From Vesta saturnalis (taxonomy: Eukaryota; Arthropoda; Insecta; Coleoptera; Lampyridae), in contig JARFJB010001495.1 in NCBI GenBank assembly GCA_036346205.1, forward strand, positions 5,235,001 through 5,299,000: a stretch of 64,000 nucleotides of DNA, written 5' to 3'. The notes beneath the pieces are model-generated. The model ran no database searches. It was not told the DNA's origin and was given only the letters and a program-made list of their open reading frames with translations. Each line of letters begins with the position of its first letter. The first letter of the stretch is position 1. This document shows positions 1 through 12,111 of the stretch, one piece after another. Both the position numbers and the translations under genes were made by a program.

Positions 1-409
1 TTTGTTTTGTTTTGTTGTTTTGTTGTTTTTGTTGTTTTGTTGTTTTGTTGTTTTGTTGTTTTTGTTGTTTTGTTTGTTTTGTTGTTTTGTTGTTTTGTTG
101 TTTTGTTGTTTTTGTTTTGTTTTGTTGTTTTGTTGTTTTTGTTGTTTTGTTTTGTTGTTTTGTTGTTTTGTTGTTTTGTTGTTTTGTTGTTTGTTGTTTG
201 TTGTTTTGTTGTTTTGTTGTTTTGTTGTTTGTTGTTTTGTTTGTTGTTTTGTTGTTTTGTTGTTTTGTTGTTTTGTTGTTTTGTTGTTTTGTTGTTTTGT
301 TGTTTTGTTGTTGTTTGTTGTTTTGTTGTTTTGTTGTTTTGTTGTTTTGTTGTTTTGTTGTTTTGTTGTTTTGTTGTTTTGTTGTCTTGTTGTTTTGTTG
401 TTTTGTTGT
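1..409. repeat. (TTTTGTTG)n simple-sequence array
   Basis: Almost pure G/T stretch built from a TTTTGTTG-like unit with frequent shorter variants (TTTGTTG, TTTTTGTTG). All three forward frames stay open and read as Phe/Leu/Val/Cys strings, which is a consequence of composition and not of coding. The array probably continues left of the window. Confidence 0.95.
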
Positions 410-412
410 TGA

Positions 413-1424
413 AATTTATTTTAGCACTTTTGTTTATTTAGATTTACTAAAATTCCTTGAATGACATTCAAAATCTCTTTATGCACGTCACATAACTTTT
501 GTTTACAATTACATGGCTTGCGTTTAAACCCATAATTGATAGTTGGATTTGATCTACATCAAAATCGGTCCTACTAATATTAAAAATTTAGCGTGCAATA
601 AATTTCGCTTTTTGTTCAAGTCATTAAAAATATTGGTCCAAATAGATGGTACTTCATCTTTTACGAGGTGGGGATTTTATCTAATTCTATACTGTGAAAA
701 GATTTACATAAAAATAAATGTTTATGTGCATGTGTATAATTCTAAATATCAATTTACCCAGCGTTTATTCCAATATTAAATTTCATTCCTCAACCAACTA
801 ATTTTGTCAACTCGAACAGTGTGAAGAGTTGTTGATCTTGAGGTTGATATATTTAGGGAGGTAAATGTTGAGAACGGCACCTTTTAATCTTAACTTCAAA
901 TTGTAGACCAACGTTGCTCAGTTAGCGTGATTAAATGAATAATAATCCATATAGTACTCAAAGGAAGTATAGGAGTAGTAGAATATACTCCTTATTTATA
1001 CATTCTATTTTGAATACGAAATCGGTCACGATTGCTCTAATGTATTGCATCAATAATTTAATTTTATAATGTATAATAAATGTATAATCTATTTTTTTTA
1101 TTTGTCCCCGAGATTTCGGAGTTACTTTTACAAAGTTGGTATAATACTTCTCAATAATGTTAAATTTGATTAATTTATTTCCACATGACTGTTATGTTGC
1201 CTTTTTTTTAAGTATTATTATACAGTGAACCGTGGTTACCATTCATTTCAATTAAATGTGGCAACAGTTAAATTAATTTTGACATATAATCAGTTTTGAG
1301 GTTAGTGAGAACCGTCTAATACCAGCATACTTTTGTTGAAGTAATGAACACCCTAAATCTAGGGGGCAAATAAAAAAAAATAGATTATACATGTAAATGT
1401 AATCCGAACGCTTTCATGACAATA
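413..1424. other. Unannotated AT-rich stretch
   Basis: No gene, repeat or transposon terminus was recognised here. The one short open frame (543-779) has no recognisable motif and looks like chance. Confidence 0.5.
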
Positions 1425-1426
1425 TA

Positions 1427-2365
1427 CAGGGTCCTGCGACAAATTTAATCCACTGTTAGCTATTATAGAATCATATTCATACATTAATTCGCACTCACAA
1501 TACAATGATTTACGTCAAAACAGTTTTTTTAAGCGCTAGAAGTCGATATTTTGCCATTACTCTTAAAAAACGTATCAGAAGATCTGTTGCTCCTATAGTC
1601 CTGCACCACTGCGTGCACGAAAGATAGCGCCGCTAATATGATAGATACAGCCAAATGCCTCGAGCAAATGCTATTCGTGACGAAAATATTCAGGACCTAA
1701 AAATGTTGACATACATACAGAGTATCCCTAAACCGGGTACACAAGATCTTCCTCTGTTACCCTAAGTAGAACTACCTATATGCACAACGTGCACAGAGGA
1801 TAGCGCCTTTAATATGATAGATAGAGCAAAATGTCTGTGGCAAAAGTTATTCATGACGAAAAGCTTCAAGGCCTAAAAATATTGACGTACATACAAGTGT
1901 CCCTAAATAGGCTACACCGGGTCTCCGTCTGTTATCAGTTCAAGTTCATCTGACAAAATTTTCCTATTGGTAACCGTTTTTTGAATATGGACTTTTTTTT
2001 TAACTGTTGATATTTTGAATTCATCGGGAAAGGACGCTTTCCCCTTGCCCTGTTAGAAGTACAGCTTTTCGATACAATATTTAGTGGGAAGGTGTAAGAA
2101 ACTTTGCAGTCTGACCTAAAATCCACTTCAAACTTGAATAGCGTAATGTTTTGAAAACTTTTTTTTTTAAATAGAACACCTTGTATTTTTGATTTTCATC
2201 AGATGCAGCCTTAAATGTTTTATCAATCTGCTACATCTCTCTCACGTGGTTTTCGGCTTATTTCGAAAAAAAAATTTTTTGGTATGAAAATATTATTTGA
2301 CGGAAATGCTCAGTATATTTCTTATTATATTATTTCTTAACGTCACTTGGTTCAAGATCGAACCG
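1427..2365 (+). repeat. Left long TIR of transposon 1
   Basis: Inverted match to 3629-4313; the pairing runs from the CTGTTAGC segment near the outer end to the CGTCACTTGG segment at the inner end. The left arm is longer because it holds an internal tandem duplication: a segment starting at GTGCAC 1613 is repeated, with divergence, from GTGCAC 1789 (period 176 bp). The right arm has one copy. Confidence 0.8.
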
Positions 2366-2545
2366 CAATCATTTTGGTATGTATTAACCTGTTGCTATGT
2401 CTTTTTTCAAGAAATAAGCACAAAGCCTTATATCAGTACAACAGCATTTGATTCTGCGGTATTCTACGCTTTTACATTGTTAATCACCTGTCAACGTTTA
2501 ACAAATTTGTGAAATAAAATACCTTATAGCTTTTGAGCTCATATT

Positions 2546-3562
2546 ATGAATTTCCCAAAAAGATGAAATAGTTGATATGGTTTTTGTTCTTGCTCATGTA
2601 AGATTAACGCATAAATTTATCCTGACAGACGCCACCCAAAAGTAGCTTATTTCACAAAATTGCTGACCAGATTTATGGAAACTGGTAGTTTCAAGTACGT
2701 AAAACGGGAGAAACAGAAGTCACTTATAAATTAAGACAATCAACTGTCGGGTCTGGAACTGAAAATCCCCACGCAAGTCAAAAGAGAGACAATTGGTATC
2801 AGTGAAAGATTAGTGCAACGGATGTTGAAGCAAAACAAAGAAAATAATTACCATATTCAGCTCAATCAAGAAATTACTCAGCCGGATTTCGAGAAACGCG
2901 TCGCATTTTGTAATTGGGTGAGGGAAAAAGTGAGGACAACCCAGATTTGTTTAATGCTGTCCTGTTTTCGGATGAGGCAATCTTCCACAAAAATGGACAA
3001 GTCAACCGTCAGAATTTCCACTGTCACTCAACTACGAATCCACAAATAGTTAAGGAAACTAATTACCATCGCTGGTCTTTGAACGTTTGGGGTGGTACAA
3101 TGAGAACTTATGTCATCGGACCGCATTTTTTTTAACATCATTTGAATGGCGTTATTTACTTAAACTTCCTTCAAAGTCGTTTGCCTCAATTAATAGCACA
3201 TGTGTCTGAGGGTCAAAGAAGAGAAATGTGTTTTCAGCAATATGGAGCTCCTACCCACTATTCGCATGAAGTTGAGAATGTTGGAATGATTCGTTCCCAG
3301 AAAAATGTATCGGAAGATCTGGACCTGTTAGTCATCTAGATCTTTTGGTCTTACCAGTCCAAATTTTTTCTTATGGGAACATACTAAGGCCATAGTGTAT
3401 CATAATACTTCCACTGCCCAATTTCACATGCGGCAAAGAATAACTGCGGCATTTCAGACAGTTATACCTGAAATGTTAAGTAGTGTTCGTTAATCACTAT
3501 TTGAACGTCTTACCTTGTGCCATTACTAGAATGAACAACATTTTGAACAGTTGATGAACTAG
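2546..3562 (+). pseudogene. DUF4817-type mariner transposase, decayed
   Basis: Relic of a cut-and-paste transposase. The likely ATG at 2546 opens a segment starting MNFPK, after which the frame is lost; a further frame then gives RRHPK and a METGSF segment typical of the N-terminal HTH region. Next come pieces ending YHIQLNQEI and FEKRVAFCNWV (from 2813), then a catalytic-core block with FSDEAIFHKNGQVNRQNFH (first catalytic Asp retained), SLNVWGG and VIGPHFF (2914-3135). The following block (3142-3339) ends in a frameshift before the usual WPPRSPDL region. The C-terminal HFEQLMN is still readable before the stop at 3560-3562. At least four frame breaks make it non-functional. Assignment rests on motif order, not on a database search. 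Confidence 0.8.
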
Positions 3563-3628
3563 CGTTTATTTATTCATTTATTTATTAATAAAAGATAAGA
3601 CCGGTTAATGCATACCACATTGTTTGCC

Positions 3629-4313
3629 CTTCTATCTTGAATCGAGTGACGTCACGAAATAATATATTAAGAAATATACTGTCCATTTCCGTCAGATGAA
3701 ATTATTTTCATATCAATGAAAAATGATTTTCGTAATAATGCGAAAACCATGTGATACAGGTATAGAGAATGCTATAGCAGATTGATAGTACATTTAAAAC
3801 TGCATCTGATGAAGACCAAAGGTACCGGGTGTTCCATTTGAGAAAAGAAAGTTTTCAAAATATCCATATTCATAAAACGGTTACCAATAGGAAAACTTTT
3901 TTCAGACGAAGTTAAACTTAAATTTCTTGTAGAATACAATATGAAATAATATATATGTAGGTGGTTTTACTTAAGATAACAAAAGAAGATATTGAGTACC
4001 CTGTTTTGGGGTACTCTATATGTACGTAAATATTTTTAGCTCCTGGAGATTTTCGTCACGAATAGGTCTTGCCCGAGACATTTCGCTCTATCTATCATAT
4101 TAACGGCGCTATCTTCCGTGAACGCAGTGGTGCAGGACCCTATAGAAGCAACAGATCTTTTGATACGTTTTTAAAGAGTAATCGTAAAAAATTGACTTCT
4201 AGCGCTTATATAAACTGTTTTTGCGTAGATCATTGTAATGTCAGTGGAAATTAATGTATAAAAATGATTCCAAGACAGCTAACAGTGAATTAAATTTGTT
4301 ACACAGAATTTGA
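3629..4313 (+). repeat. Right long TIR of transposon 1
   Basis: Inverted counterpart of 1427-2365. Shared blocks include the reverse complement of TTTTCATCAGATGCAG near 3800 and of GATAGCGCCGCTAATATGAT near 4090. It carries one copy of the segment that is duplicated in the left arm. Confidence 0.8.
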
Positions 4314-4315
4314 TA

Positions 4316-5645
4316 CAAAACCAGCACACCTATTCATACATTAAATAAGTTAATAAGTCCTTGTAAAATACAGTGCAGCTTTATGGAATGTTATAAGAAC
4401 AAATGGAAACCACTTCCCAGTAAAACGAATTAACGGCATTTACAGAGCTTGTTTCAGGCAATTTTGTCATTTGTGCTTTAAATAGATCCATTAACATTTT
4501 TTTCGTATATGAAACGCAGTCACTTACAGAAACCCAGCAAAAACATTTAAGCTCTCAATATCGCGCAATATTATACACCTAGAGGTCTATGAAAAGGGGC
4601 CATATATTTATGTCCAATTAGTCTAATGGACTGTAAGCGGAACTAAAAATGCATTCAGGTGGGGTTGATGCAAGTAACGGTGTAGTACTATCATTCATGA
4701 AATATACCTATAACATTGTAGAAATTGTGCTGTACCTTAAAATTTTTGTGCTTAGAGGCGCTAATCAACCTCTAAACAAGTACTTCGTACCCCATGCCGG
4801 TACTATCAGTGTAGAACATCACCAGCAATGTACAACGACCAGTAGTTTGCTACAAAGCAATGGTCGTGTGGATGCAAGTAGATCATTAACAAACTAAAAT
4901 ACTACAAGAGTGTATATAGTTTCAGTCATTTGTGTCTTCAGTTAGGGTTGAGTGCCAGCATTGCATACTTTCTGTTAATTTGTAGCAATATTGGAAAAAA
5001 AATTGATATAATATGATAAATCTTTATAAAAAATAAATATATCTGGTAAATGTGCTCCAGCATTAGTTTATATGCAGTTTCAATCACATTATAAAGTAAA
5101 AAAATATGAGTTCAGTTTAGAACACTGTAAAAAAACAATGCGTGAACTAAAATCCTTTACAAAACTTTTCTAGTAAAGAAATTGCACAACTTTCTAACTT
5201 TTAAACACAATCTGTAGTTTGGTCCAGTGAGGATTTTATTGACACTTTGAATTCTTTATCAATACGTTTGCAATAAATATGCCGACGATTTGATTAGATG
5301 AAAAACTAATGACGTTTCAAATATTCATTATAGATGTGTATTTTCTTTCGCTCACACTGCCGATGAGGTTTATTCTTTGAAGGAGATTTCATGAAAGAAC
5401 ACTTAAAAACTTTAAACACTTAACATTTTTTTAAATATGTTGGTATGAGTATCAGATCAAGTACTTAATTCTAATGTGGATAATGAAGTTTATTTAAAAA
5501 CACACCTGTGCGATCGAATTGCTGATTCATTAACTACGAAAAAATGGTGGTTTTTTTTTACTGTATACTAACGTCCTTTTCTTTGTGAATTATAGGTACT
5601 TGAATAAATTAAGTGATCTTTAATTAAATCTATTTGAATAACATG
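4316..5645. other. Unannotated stretch between transposons 1 and 2
   Basis: AT-rich sequence without a recognised gene. An 82-codon open frame (4649-4897) contains two VDAS segments from a short repeated GGATGCAAGTA-like sequence, but nothing else supports coding. Confidence 0.4.
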
Positions 5646-5647
5646 TA

Positions 5648-6316
5648 CCGGGTGGCCAACTTAGAACGGCCGTCGGCCATGTCTCAGGAATGGATTGTAG
5701 CACAGGTTCGGGAAAAAAATTTTTATAACAAAAGTGGCCTCGAGAAACCCCTGAAATTATTTTCAGAATTGTAGGTCCACCGCTAGAGGGCGTATTTGAC
5801 AGTATTTTAAAAAGCAAAATTTTTCAAAATTTACCCAATTAAGGGGCATATTAAATATAATCAGATTTCTCGACAAATTCTGCATATTTTTTATTTGACA
5901 AGTTTTAGTCTATCACTTCAAATAAGGGGTGGGGGAGAGTGGGAACCTTGTTACGAAAAAACGCCTTTAATTCAGGTTCTGCTCGACCGATTTTAATAAA
6001 CTTGATGTTGTTTGAAATAGCTTTTGTTAATATTGTGTTTTCTCTTTACAATTTTAAATAGAAGCATAAAAATTTAAGTAGGTCTTTAAAAAGTAGACTA
6101 AATTAGTAATAAAACAGTGAAAAACTGCAAGTCGATATCTTTTTTCTATCCTGAGATATCGCAAGAAACAGGTAAATGGCGGGAATTGTTCTTCCAACGT
6201 CTAGTAGGCTAGTTCACGTTAACGGAAATTATTAAATTTAGCCTGGATGAAAAGATCTTACATTGGTCTGCAGTAATTTAAACTGTTATCATACTAATGT
6301 TATGTGATAAATCTAA
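5648..6316 (+). repeat. Left TIR of transposon 2
   Basis: Inverted match to 8030-8854, from the terminal CCGGGTGG to the inner GTGATAAATCTAAC segment. Confidence 0.88.
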
Positions 6317-6347
6317 CAATTAAAACCTTAACTAAATAACTACGTAA

Positions 6348-7747
6348 TTAGTGCCGCTGTAGATGTTCGAAATGTCGTCCATCATTTTCAATGCATGAAA
6401 CCAATCGCTGACGGGTGGAGAGAACAGCAGTTTCAATTTCTGCCCTTGAAATACTTCGTATTGTCCGTCGTATTCTTTCAATCATGTTAGCTCTTGTTGT
6501 GGGGCTATCGGTATAAACGAGATCTTTTATTCGCCCCCACAAATAAAAATCTAAACAAGTTAGGTCTGGAGACCTTGGTGGCCAAATAAATAAACTTCCA
6601 CGTCCTATCCACCTTTCAGGGTATGATTGATCTAAAAAATTCCGAACATCTCTAGAATAATGTGCCCATCATGTTGCAAGAACATGTCACGACAAATGGC
6701 CAAGGGTACGTCTTCTAAAAGAAGTGGCAATTCGTTGCTTAAAAAATCTAAATATCTTCCTCCATTAACAACATTAACAACATTAAAAAAAAGGCCCAAT
6801 TATTTCTCCACCTAGAATCCCGCACCACATATTTACAGACCAACGACCCTGACGTTGGACCTCCTGCATCCAGTGCGGATTCGTTTCAGACCAGTAGTGC
6901 ATATTATGTCGATTTACACTACTATCACTATGAAAAGTAGCCTCATCTGAAAGTATTTCAGGATCGTCGTGTACCATGTTTGAGAGCCAGTTGCAAAAAT
7001 CCAACCTAGTATCGAAATCTTGAGCATTCAAACTATGGTGTAGGACCATGTGATATGGGTGCATTCTAAAATAGTATATATAATAAAGTAATCAGATCAA
7101 TAAGACACATTGAAGTCCTTCGTTGTTTGTAAACGAAAAAGGATTTTAAGTGCATTAACTCTCGTAATGTTATTACGAATTTTTTTCGCCCGGCCTCTCA
7201 TTATTTTTTATTATTGGTACCTTTTTACTTTACTTTGCCTTAATTATCATGTTGTTAGTTAAAATCTATTCACATAGCATAAGATAATTTCGTTAAATAA
7301 TTTGTTGTTTTATTGAAACTGGACATAAACATATAACGACAAACGAAAAAAATTAAAACATTTTTATCATTATAATACCGAATAAAACATGCATTAATAA
7401 ACAAGTAGTCACCTGAGTTCTCTTAAAATATTTTGGAGGGTGGTTCGACATATACCCAAGTCTCTAGCTATAGCTCTGGTGCTTGAATGAGGGTTAACAT
7501 TTACATAAGCTAAAACATCAATAACATTTTCCTCTGTTCTACCTCTGCGTTGTCTTCGGTACACACGAAGATTCACATTTCCAGTAGTACGCACACGGTG
7601 TGCTAGTCGGAGAAAAACTCTTCTGCTGTGATGCCGTCTATTTGGGTACTGCAATGCATACACTCCTCTAGCAGCAACGGTTGCATTTATTATACATTCA
7701 AGATAAACTACCTACATATCAAATGCTTCTTCATTTATAAGAATCAT
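6348..7747 (-). pseudogene. DUF4817-type mariner transposase with a putative intron, decayed
   Basis: The minus-strand reading starts at ATG 7747-7745 (MILINEEAFDM), meets an in-frame TAG, then continues through ALQYPNRRHHSRRVFLRL and an HTH-like segment ending GICRTTLQNILREL. The coding sequence is interrupted by about 347 bp (7066-7412) that begin GT and end AG; removing them restores the phase into MHPYHMVLHHSLNAQDFD, a junction expected in this family. The core follows: LSDEATFHSDSSVNRHNMHY (first catalytic Asp present), VNMWCG, IIGPFF, a frame loss at a poly-A run near 6785, LQHDG (second Asp), another frame loss near 6668, then PPRSPDLTCLDFYLWG and the C-terminal ENDGRHFEHLQRH ending at 6348. 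The intron is inferred from consensus ends and phase only; its donor GTGACT is weak. Confidence 0.85.
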
Positions 7748-8029
7748 TTTGTTACGAAAAGATAAAGAAAGTCTATTAAATGCAACACGATGAATAATTT
7801 TTGACATATGCGTGAAAATCATAGCTTGCCTGTTTTCAACAGGGAATTTATTTTATATCTTACATGGCCCTCTTTACTAATTTTGTTGTCATCAGTAAAT
7901 CGCAATTCATATTTTAAACTGTATTCGTTGTTGCTGGGCAAATATCGGTTTTTATTGATATTTTATGCTTTTGATTTACTAACACATCACTTGAAAACAA
8001 ATATAACATTCTTATATAATTAAAAAAAT

Positions 8030-8854
8030 GTTAGATTTATCACATTATTATTTTATAATTTGTTCTCATTGTTAGTAGAGACAGCATTACATTTAGGTAA
8101 TCTAGCGGCAACCATAACATTAGTATGATAACAGTTTAAATTACTGCAGACCAATGTAAGATCTTTTCATCCAGGCTAAATTTAATAATTTCCGTTAACG
8201 CGAACTAGCCTACTAGACGTTGGAAGAACAATTCCCGCCATTTACCTGTTTCTTACGATATCTCAGGATAGGAAAAAGATATCGACTTGCAGTTTTCACT
8301 GTTTTATTACTAATTTAGTATACTTTTTAAAGACCTACTTAAATTTTATGCTTCCATTTAAAATTGTAAAGAGAAAACACAATATTAAAAAAATATTAAA
8401 CAGCGCCCTCTAGCATTTATGTTATTAATCAGATTGTTTCAAATTTACAAATTTTCTATTGTTTAACAAAAGCTCTCTCAAACAACATCAAGTTTATTAA
8501 AATCGATCAAGCAGAACCTGAATTAAAGGCGTTTTTTCGTAACAAGGTTCCCACTCTCCCCCACCCCTTATTTGAAGAGATAGAACTAAAACCTGTCAAG
8601 TAAAAAATATGCAGAATTTGTCGAGGAATCTGATTATAATATTTAATATGCCCCTTAATTGAGTAAATTTTTAAAAATTTTGCTTTTTAAAATTGTAACT
8701 GTCAAATACGCCCTCTAGCGGTGGACCTACAATTCCGAAAATAATTTCCAGGCGTTTCTCGAGGCCACTTTTGTTATAAAAAATTTTTTCTCGAACCTGT
8801 GCTACAATCCATTCCTGAGATATGGCCGACGGTCGTTCTCAATTGGTCACTCGG
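8030..8854 (+). repeat. Right TIR of transposon 2
   Basis: Inverted counterpart of 5648-6316. The extra 8382-8465 segment carries a GCGCCCTCTAGC motif that also occurs, as CGCCCTCTAGCGG, elsewhere in the same arm. Confidence 0.85.
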
Positions 8855-8856
8855 TA

Positions 8857-9731
8857 CATAAGTGATTATTGAAAATTTATTTGAAATTCACGAACAGCGA
8901 CGAGTGTTTTTTATAAACAATAAGCGAAGAAAGTTAGGATAGGAAGGTTAGGCAACACATTAAACTTCTATAAGACCAACGTTAAATATTGGAATTACTT
9001 CTCTAGTATTTTTAGCCCTCGAGTGGTCAAAATAATATACATACCTTGCGGTATGACATGATAGAAAGATGTTTTTCATATAAAGTTAATTTATACTTGA
9101 TATTAATTTATTAGTGGGAAAACACGAAGTTCCTTTATCTCTAATTATGATATATCGTTGTGTCATGTGATAAGTTACGTTTTACATAAATATTTTAACT
9201 CTCGTGATCAAAACCTTTTATCAAAATTTTATTGAAAACCTGACAAGCTATGTTGTCATAAGGTGCCAATCTCATTGTAAAACGAAGTACTCGCTTTACT
9301 GTTTTCTTTAACGGCAACGTATTTGACTAGGATAAAAGCATTACCCTATTTTATGCTAACAAGGGTATTACCAATTATATTCTACAATTATTAATTATTA
9401 TTACCTTTTTGTAATTATTGATTGTAACAGAAAAAAAGTAATATAGAAAGTATCAACAAAGTTACCAATGATTGAGTTTTTTAGTGAAATGAAATAAATA
9501 AACAAACACTTGAAAGTATTTTAACTTCAATACACACGCATATTGTCTTTATTGCACCTGCTTTATGATTTCCTCTAAAAAGTAATAACAGATTCATATG
9601 ACATTATTTTTAACTTAATTAATTTTAATAACAATTTCTTTAAGATAGTTATCAACCCCTTTTCCTAACGAAAATAGGCAACATTGTAAAAAGCTGTTTT
9701 AGACTTTTTTCGCTGTTTATTAAGGAGTGTT
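8857..9731. other. Unannotated AT-rich stretch
   Basis: No gene or terminus recognised. A short segment near 9668 (AAAATAGGCAACATTGTAAA) also occurs at 19752-19772, linking this place to the dispersed repeat described there. Confidence 0.4.
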
Positions 9732-9814
9732 AAAAAACAAAATACACCGAACGCGTTTCAATAGCTAAACTATCACTTAGATATTGAAACGCATTCAGTG
9801 TTTTTTATTTTTGT
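9732..9814. repeat. Imperfect hairpin downstream of transposase 3
   Basis: Arms of about 32 bases (9732-9763 and 9782-9814) pair around an 18-base loop; the innermost 8 bases TTTCAATA/TATTGAAA pair perfectly. It lies about 75 bases beyond the 3' end of the minus-strand transposase relic. Confidence 0.7.
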
Positions 9815-11394
9815 GTGGTACTTGAGTGTATTCCTCTTGCCTCTTACGATTTTTTTTACAAAAGATGTTCGAAGATGTTTCAGTTTTCTAGAATACATAA
9901 CGCGATTCTCGCTCAAAATGGTTAACAGTTGTTAGTAATACGGCCCGTGGTATGTTTGTACACGCAGTTTCGATTCTCTGAATCATGTCTTCTCGAGTTG
10001 TGGACTCCCGCTCGTACACGACATTTTTTAAATAATCCCACAAATGAAAGTCGGATGATGTCAAATCGGGAGATCGCGCTGGCCATGCCACTGGTCCATC
10101 TCGTCCAATCCACATGCCATTGTAGCGTCTATTTAGATAATGTCTTACAATTCCCGCATAATGTGACGGGGGCCCATCTAATGGAATCCACATTCTGAGT
10201 CTTGTGTACAAATCAACACCTTCAAGTAATCCTGGTAGTTCATTCCTTAGAAAGGTTAAAAACGTCTGACCGTTTACGTTACCATTAAAAATGTATGGAC
10301 CAATCAAGTAGCCGTTAATAATACCGCACCTCACGTTAATACTCCAGCAATGTTGATTATCAATTTGTCTGTACCAACGAGGATTAACATCTGCCGAACA
10401 ATGACAACTGTGTCTGTTTAGTTCTCTAGTATTTTGAAATGTTGCTTCTTCACTAACATTACATATTAGAAAAAGGATGGATTATCTCTAATCATATGTT
10501 GGCCCCATCGGCAAAACTGTAAGCGCAACCTCATACCACTTGGTGTAATAGCTTGCATTAACGTTATGTGATATGGATGATATCCTTGCTTTCTTAAAAT
10601 TCTTAGGATGGTAGTTCTAGGAATATCTGTTTGTCTCTCCATTTGGTAGCTACTATTATGAGAATTGAGGTGAACTGACACTAAAACGGCCAATACACGT
10701 ACATCGTTTTCATCAAACTCATGATTTTGTCTCCTACGTACTAAGTTACCCTGTTGAGCTCTTAAATAATTCATTCGAATAAGAACAGCATTCGGATGGC
10801 GCCTATTTGGATACCGAACTTGATAAAGAGCAGCAGCTTGATGATAATTATTACGACATTCGCCAAGAATAAGCATCATGTCAACCCTTTCTTGTGGAGG
10901 ATAATCACCCATTATTTTTAATGTCGACGTAGATTTTAACGAGTATCAAGTGTTAACCGCCAATATGATAACCAAAACGAGTACTAAACTTAACTGTCAA
11001 CTTACATGTAAATATAGTAATAAGCAAGTGTTATCTTTTCAACGTATATCAAGGTATCAACGTATTTATGCGGTACTCAGTTTTTTACTTACTTACTTTT
11101 ACTTAATTTATAAACTTTGGCACAACGTAACTCAGTGAAAAGTAATCCGATGAAAAAAAAAACAAAAAACTGTTGTATTCGTCTTATTGCCAGCTACAGC
11201 TTTCATTTAGAAAAAAAAATCCACTTTCATTTAAAAAAATGGCCACCATGATGAAATCTCTAAACACAATTAAATTGATAATATCATTATCTTTCCCCCT
11301 CAAAGCCATAAAACTTTTCTCTGAAACATTTTTTTGAAAAAACTTCTCCTTTTCGAGACATTCACGTGTATCACTTAATATGGTCTACCCTGTA
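9815..11394 (-). mobile_element. Mariner-like (DUF4817-type) transposon 3, one end recognised
   Basis: A minus-strand transposase relic (9888-10912) is followed on its upstream side, at 11376-11394, by a sequence reading inverted as TACAGGGTAGACCATATTAA. That is a typical terminus for this superfamily, with TA at 11393-11394. No matching inverted end was found left of 9888, so the left boundary is arbitrary and the element is probably truncated there. Confidence 0.6.
9888..10912 (-). pseudogene. DUF4817-type mariner transposase 3, nearly complete but broken
   Basis: The minus-strand start at 10912 gives MGDYPPQERVDMMLILGECR, an intact N-terminal HTH region (YPNRRHPNAVLIRMNYLRA, then IPRTTILRILRKQGYHPYHI). 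At about 10470 the frame shifts into the core. There the usual FSDEATF reads VSEEATF, so the first catalytic Asp is Glu. The core continues WSINVRCGIINGYLIGPYIF, the second Asp in IPLDGPPSHYA, the WIGRDGPVAWPARSPDLTSS block with the final acidic residue, and VLLTTVNHF. The last few codons lose frame before the expected FEHL end. One internal frameshift, the Asp-to-Glu change and the damaged C-terminus argue for inactivity. It is the best-preserved of the four copies. Confidence 0.88.
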
Positions 11395-12056
11395 CATCAA
11401 TTAGTGCAGATTTGCTAATTTAGAGGTTAGAAGGAATCAATCTTCTATTTTTCTGTATAAATCTATACCTTCGATATTTGATTGCAAACAGCAATTTACT
11501 GTTCCAATAATCAATTCGTTTGTAACGTGCTAAAATCGATTTCGGATCTTTTCGTATCAACTTTACCTTTAGATTGAAAACTTATTTTTGTCGATTTACT
11601 ATTTACTCGTTATTCGTTTCATTAACATAACTTATCTGAATTTTTGGCATATACTGTTTTACCTTTATAAATTACTTAAACGTCCTGTACAGATTACATT
11701 GCTTTTAGTTTCTCAAAAGTTCATACTAGCGCCATCTAGGTAATGTTCAGGGTTTTGGTTAGTTTAAAAATAATTTACTTACAGATATATGTTGCTGAAT
11801 TACCACTAGATGGTATCATTCATTTATATTTTATTGGAAATTGTGTATTTAACATTTTAACAATAGTTTTGGTAACAATGAACATGATAATTTGATTGAA
11901 TAACTTGTTGAATTCGCCATTTTGGGTCAAATTGAGTTTTATTAAGAAAAAAAGAAAAAAAATTTCCAGGTTTAAATCGAAGTCATCTTCGGATATACGA
12001 GAGATATTTTCGTAGTTTATGTATTTCTACATATTGTTGAGGTACTATATCACGCC

Positions 12057-12057
<1 letters not shown>
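10913..12057. other. Transposon 3 upstream end and unannotated DNA
   Basis: Up to about 11394 this is the 5' flank of transposon 3. The rest is AT-rich with no recognised gene. GCGCCATCTAGG near 11730 and CACTAGATGGTATCATTC near 11805 resemble the CTAGATGGCGCC words of the 36.4 kb tandem repeat, but are too short to assign. Confidence 0.4.

Positions 12058-12108
<51 letters not shown>
12058..12108. repeat. (AT)n microsatellite
   Basis: Uninterrupted alternating A and T for about 50 bases. Confidence 0.98.

Positions 12109-12111
<3 letters not shown>

Larger units (their letters stand above)
1425..4315 (+). mobile_element. Mariner-like (DUF4817-type) transposon 1 with long TIRs
   Basis: A decayed transposase gene sits between two long inverted repeats (1427-2365 and 3629-4313). 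Outer ends read CAGGGTCCTG on the left and, inverted, CAAATTCTG on the right. A TA dinucleotide lies immediately outside each end (1425-1426 and 4314-4315), as expected for IS630/Tc1/mariner target-site duplication. The TIRs are far longer than the roughly 30 bp of classical mariner. The ends are diverged and the transposase is broken, so this is an old, immobile copy. Confidence 0.8.
5646..8856 (-). mobile_element. Mariner-like (DUF4817-type) transposon 2 with long TIRs
   Basis: Transposase relic on the minus strand between TIRs at 5648-6316 and 8030-8854. The ends read CCGGGTGGCCAAC and, inverted from the right, CCGAGTGACCAAT. TA flanks both ends (5646-5647 and 8855-8856). The arms match closely over several hundred bases, including the distinctive GGGGTGGGGGAGAGTGGGAA block at about 5926 and its inverse near 8555. 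The right arm has two extra segments, about 80 bp at 8382-8465 and about 70 bp near 8046-8115. Confidence 0.88.

Noticed and set aside
2..464. Three overlapping Phe/Leu/Val/Cys frames that look like membrane proteins
   Set aside because: Translation of a G/T simple repeat in all three frames.
4649..4897. 82-codon frame with two VDAS segments
   Set aside because: The repeat reflects a duplicated 11-base DNA word; no homology recognised.
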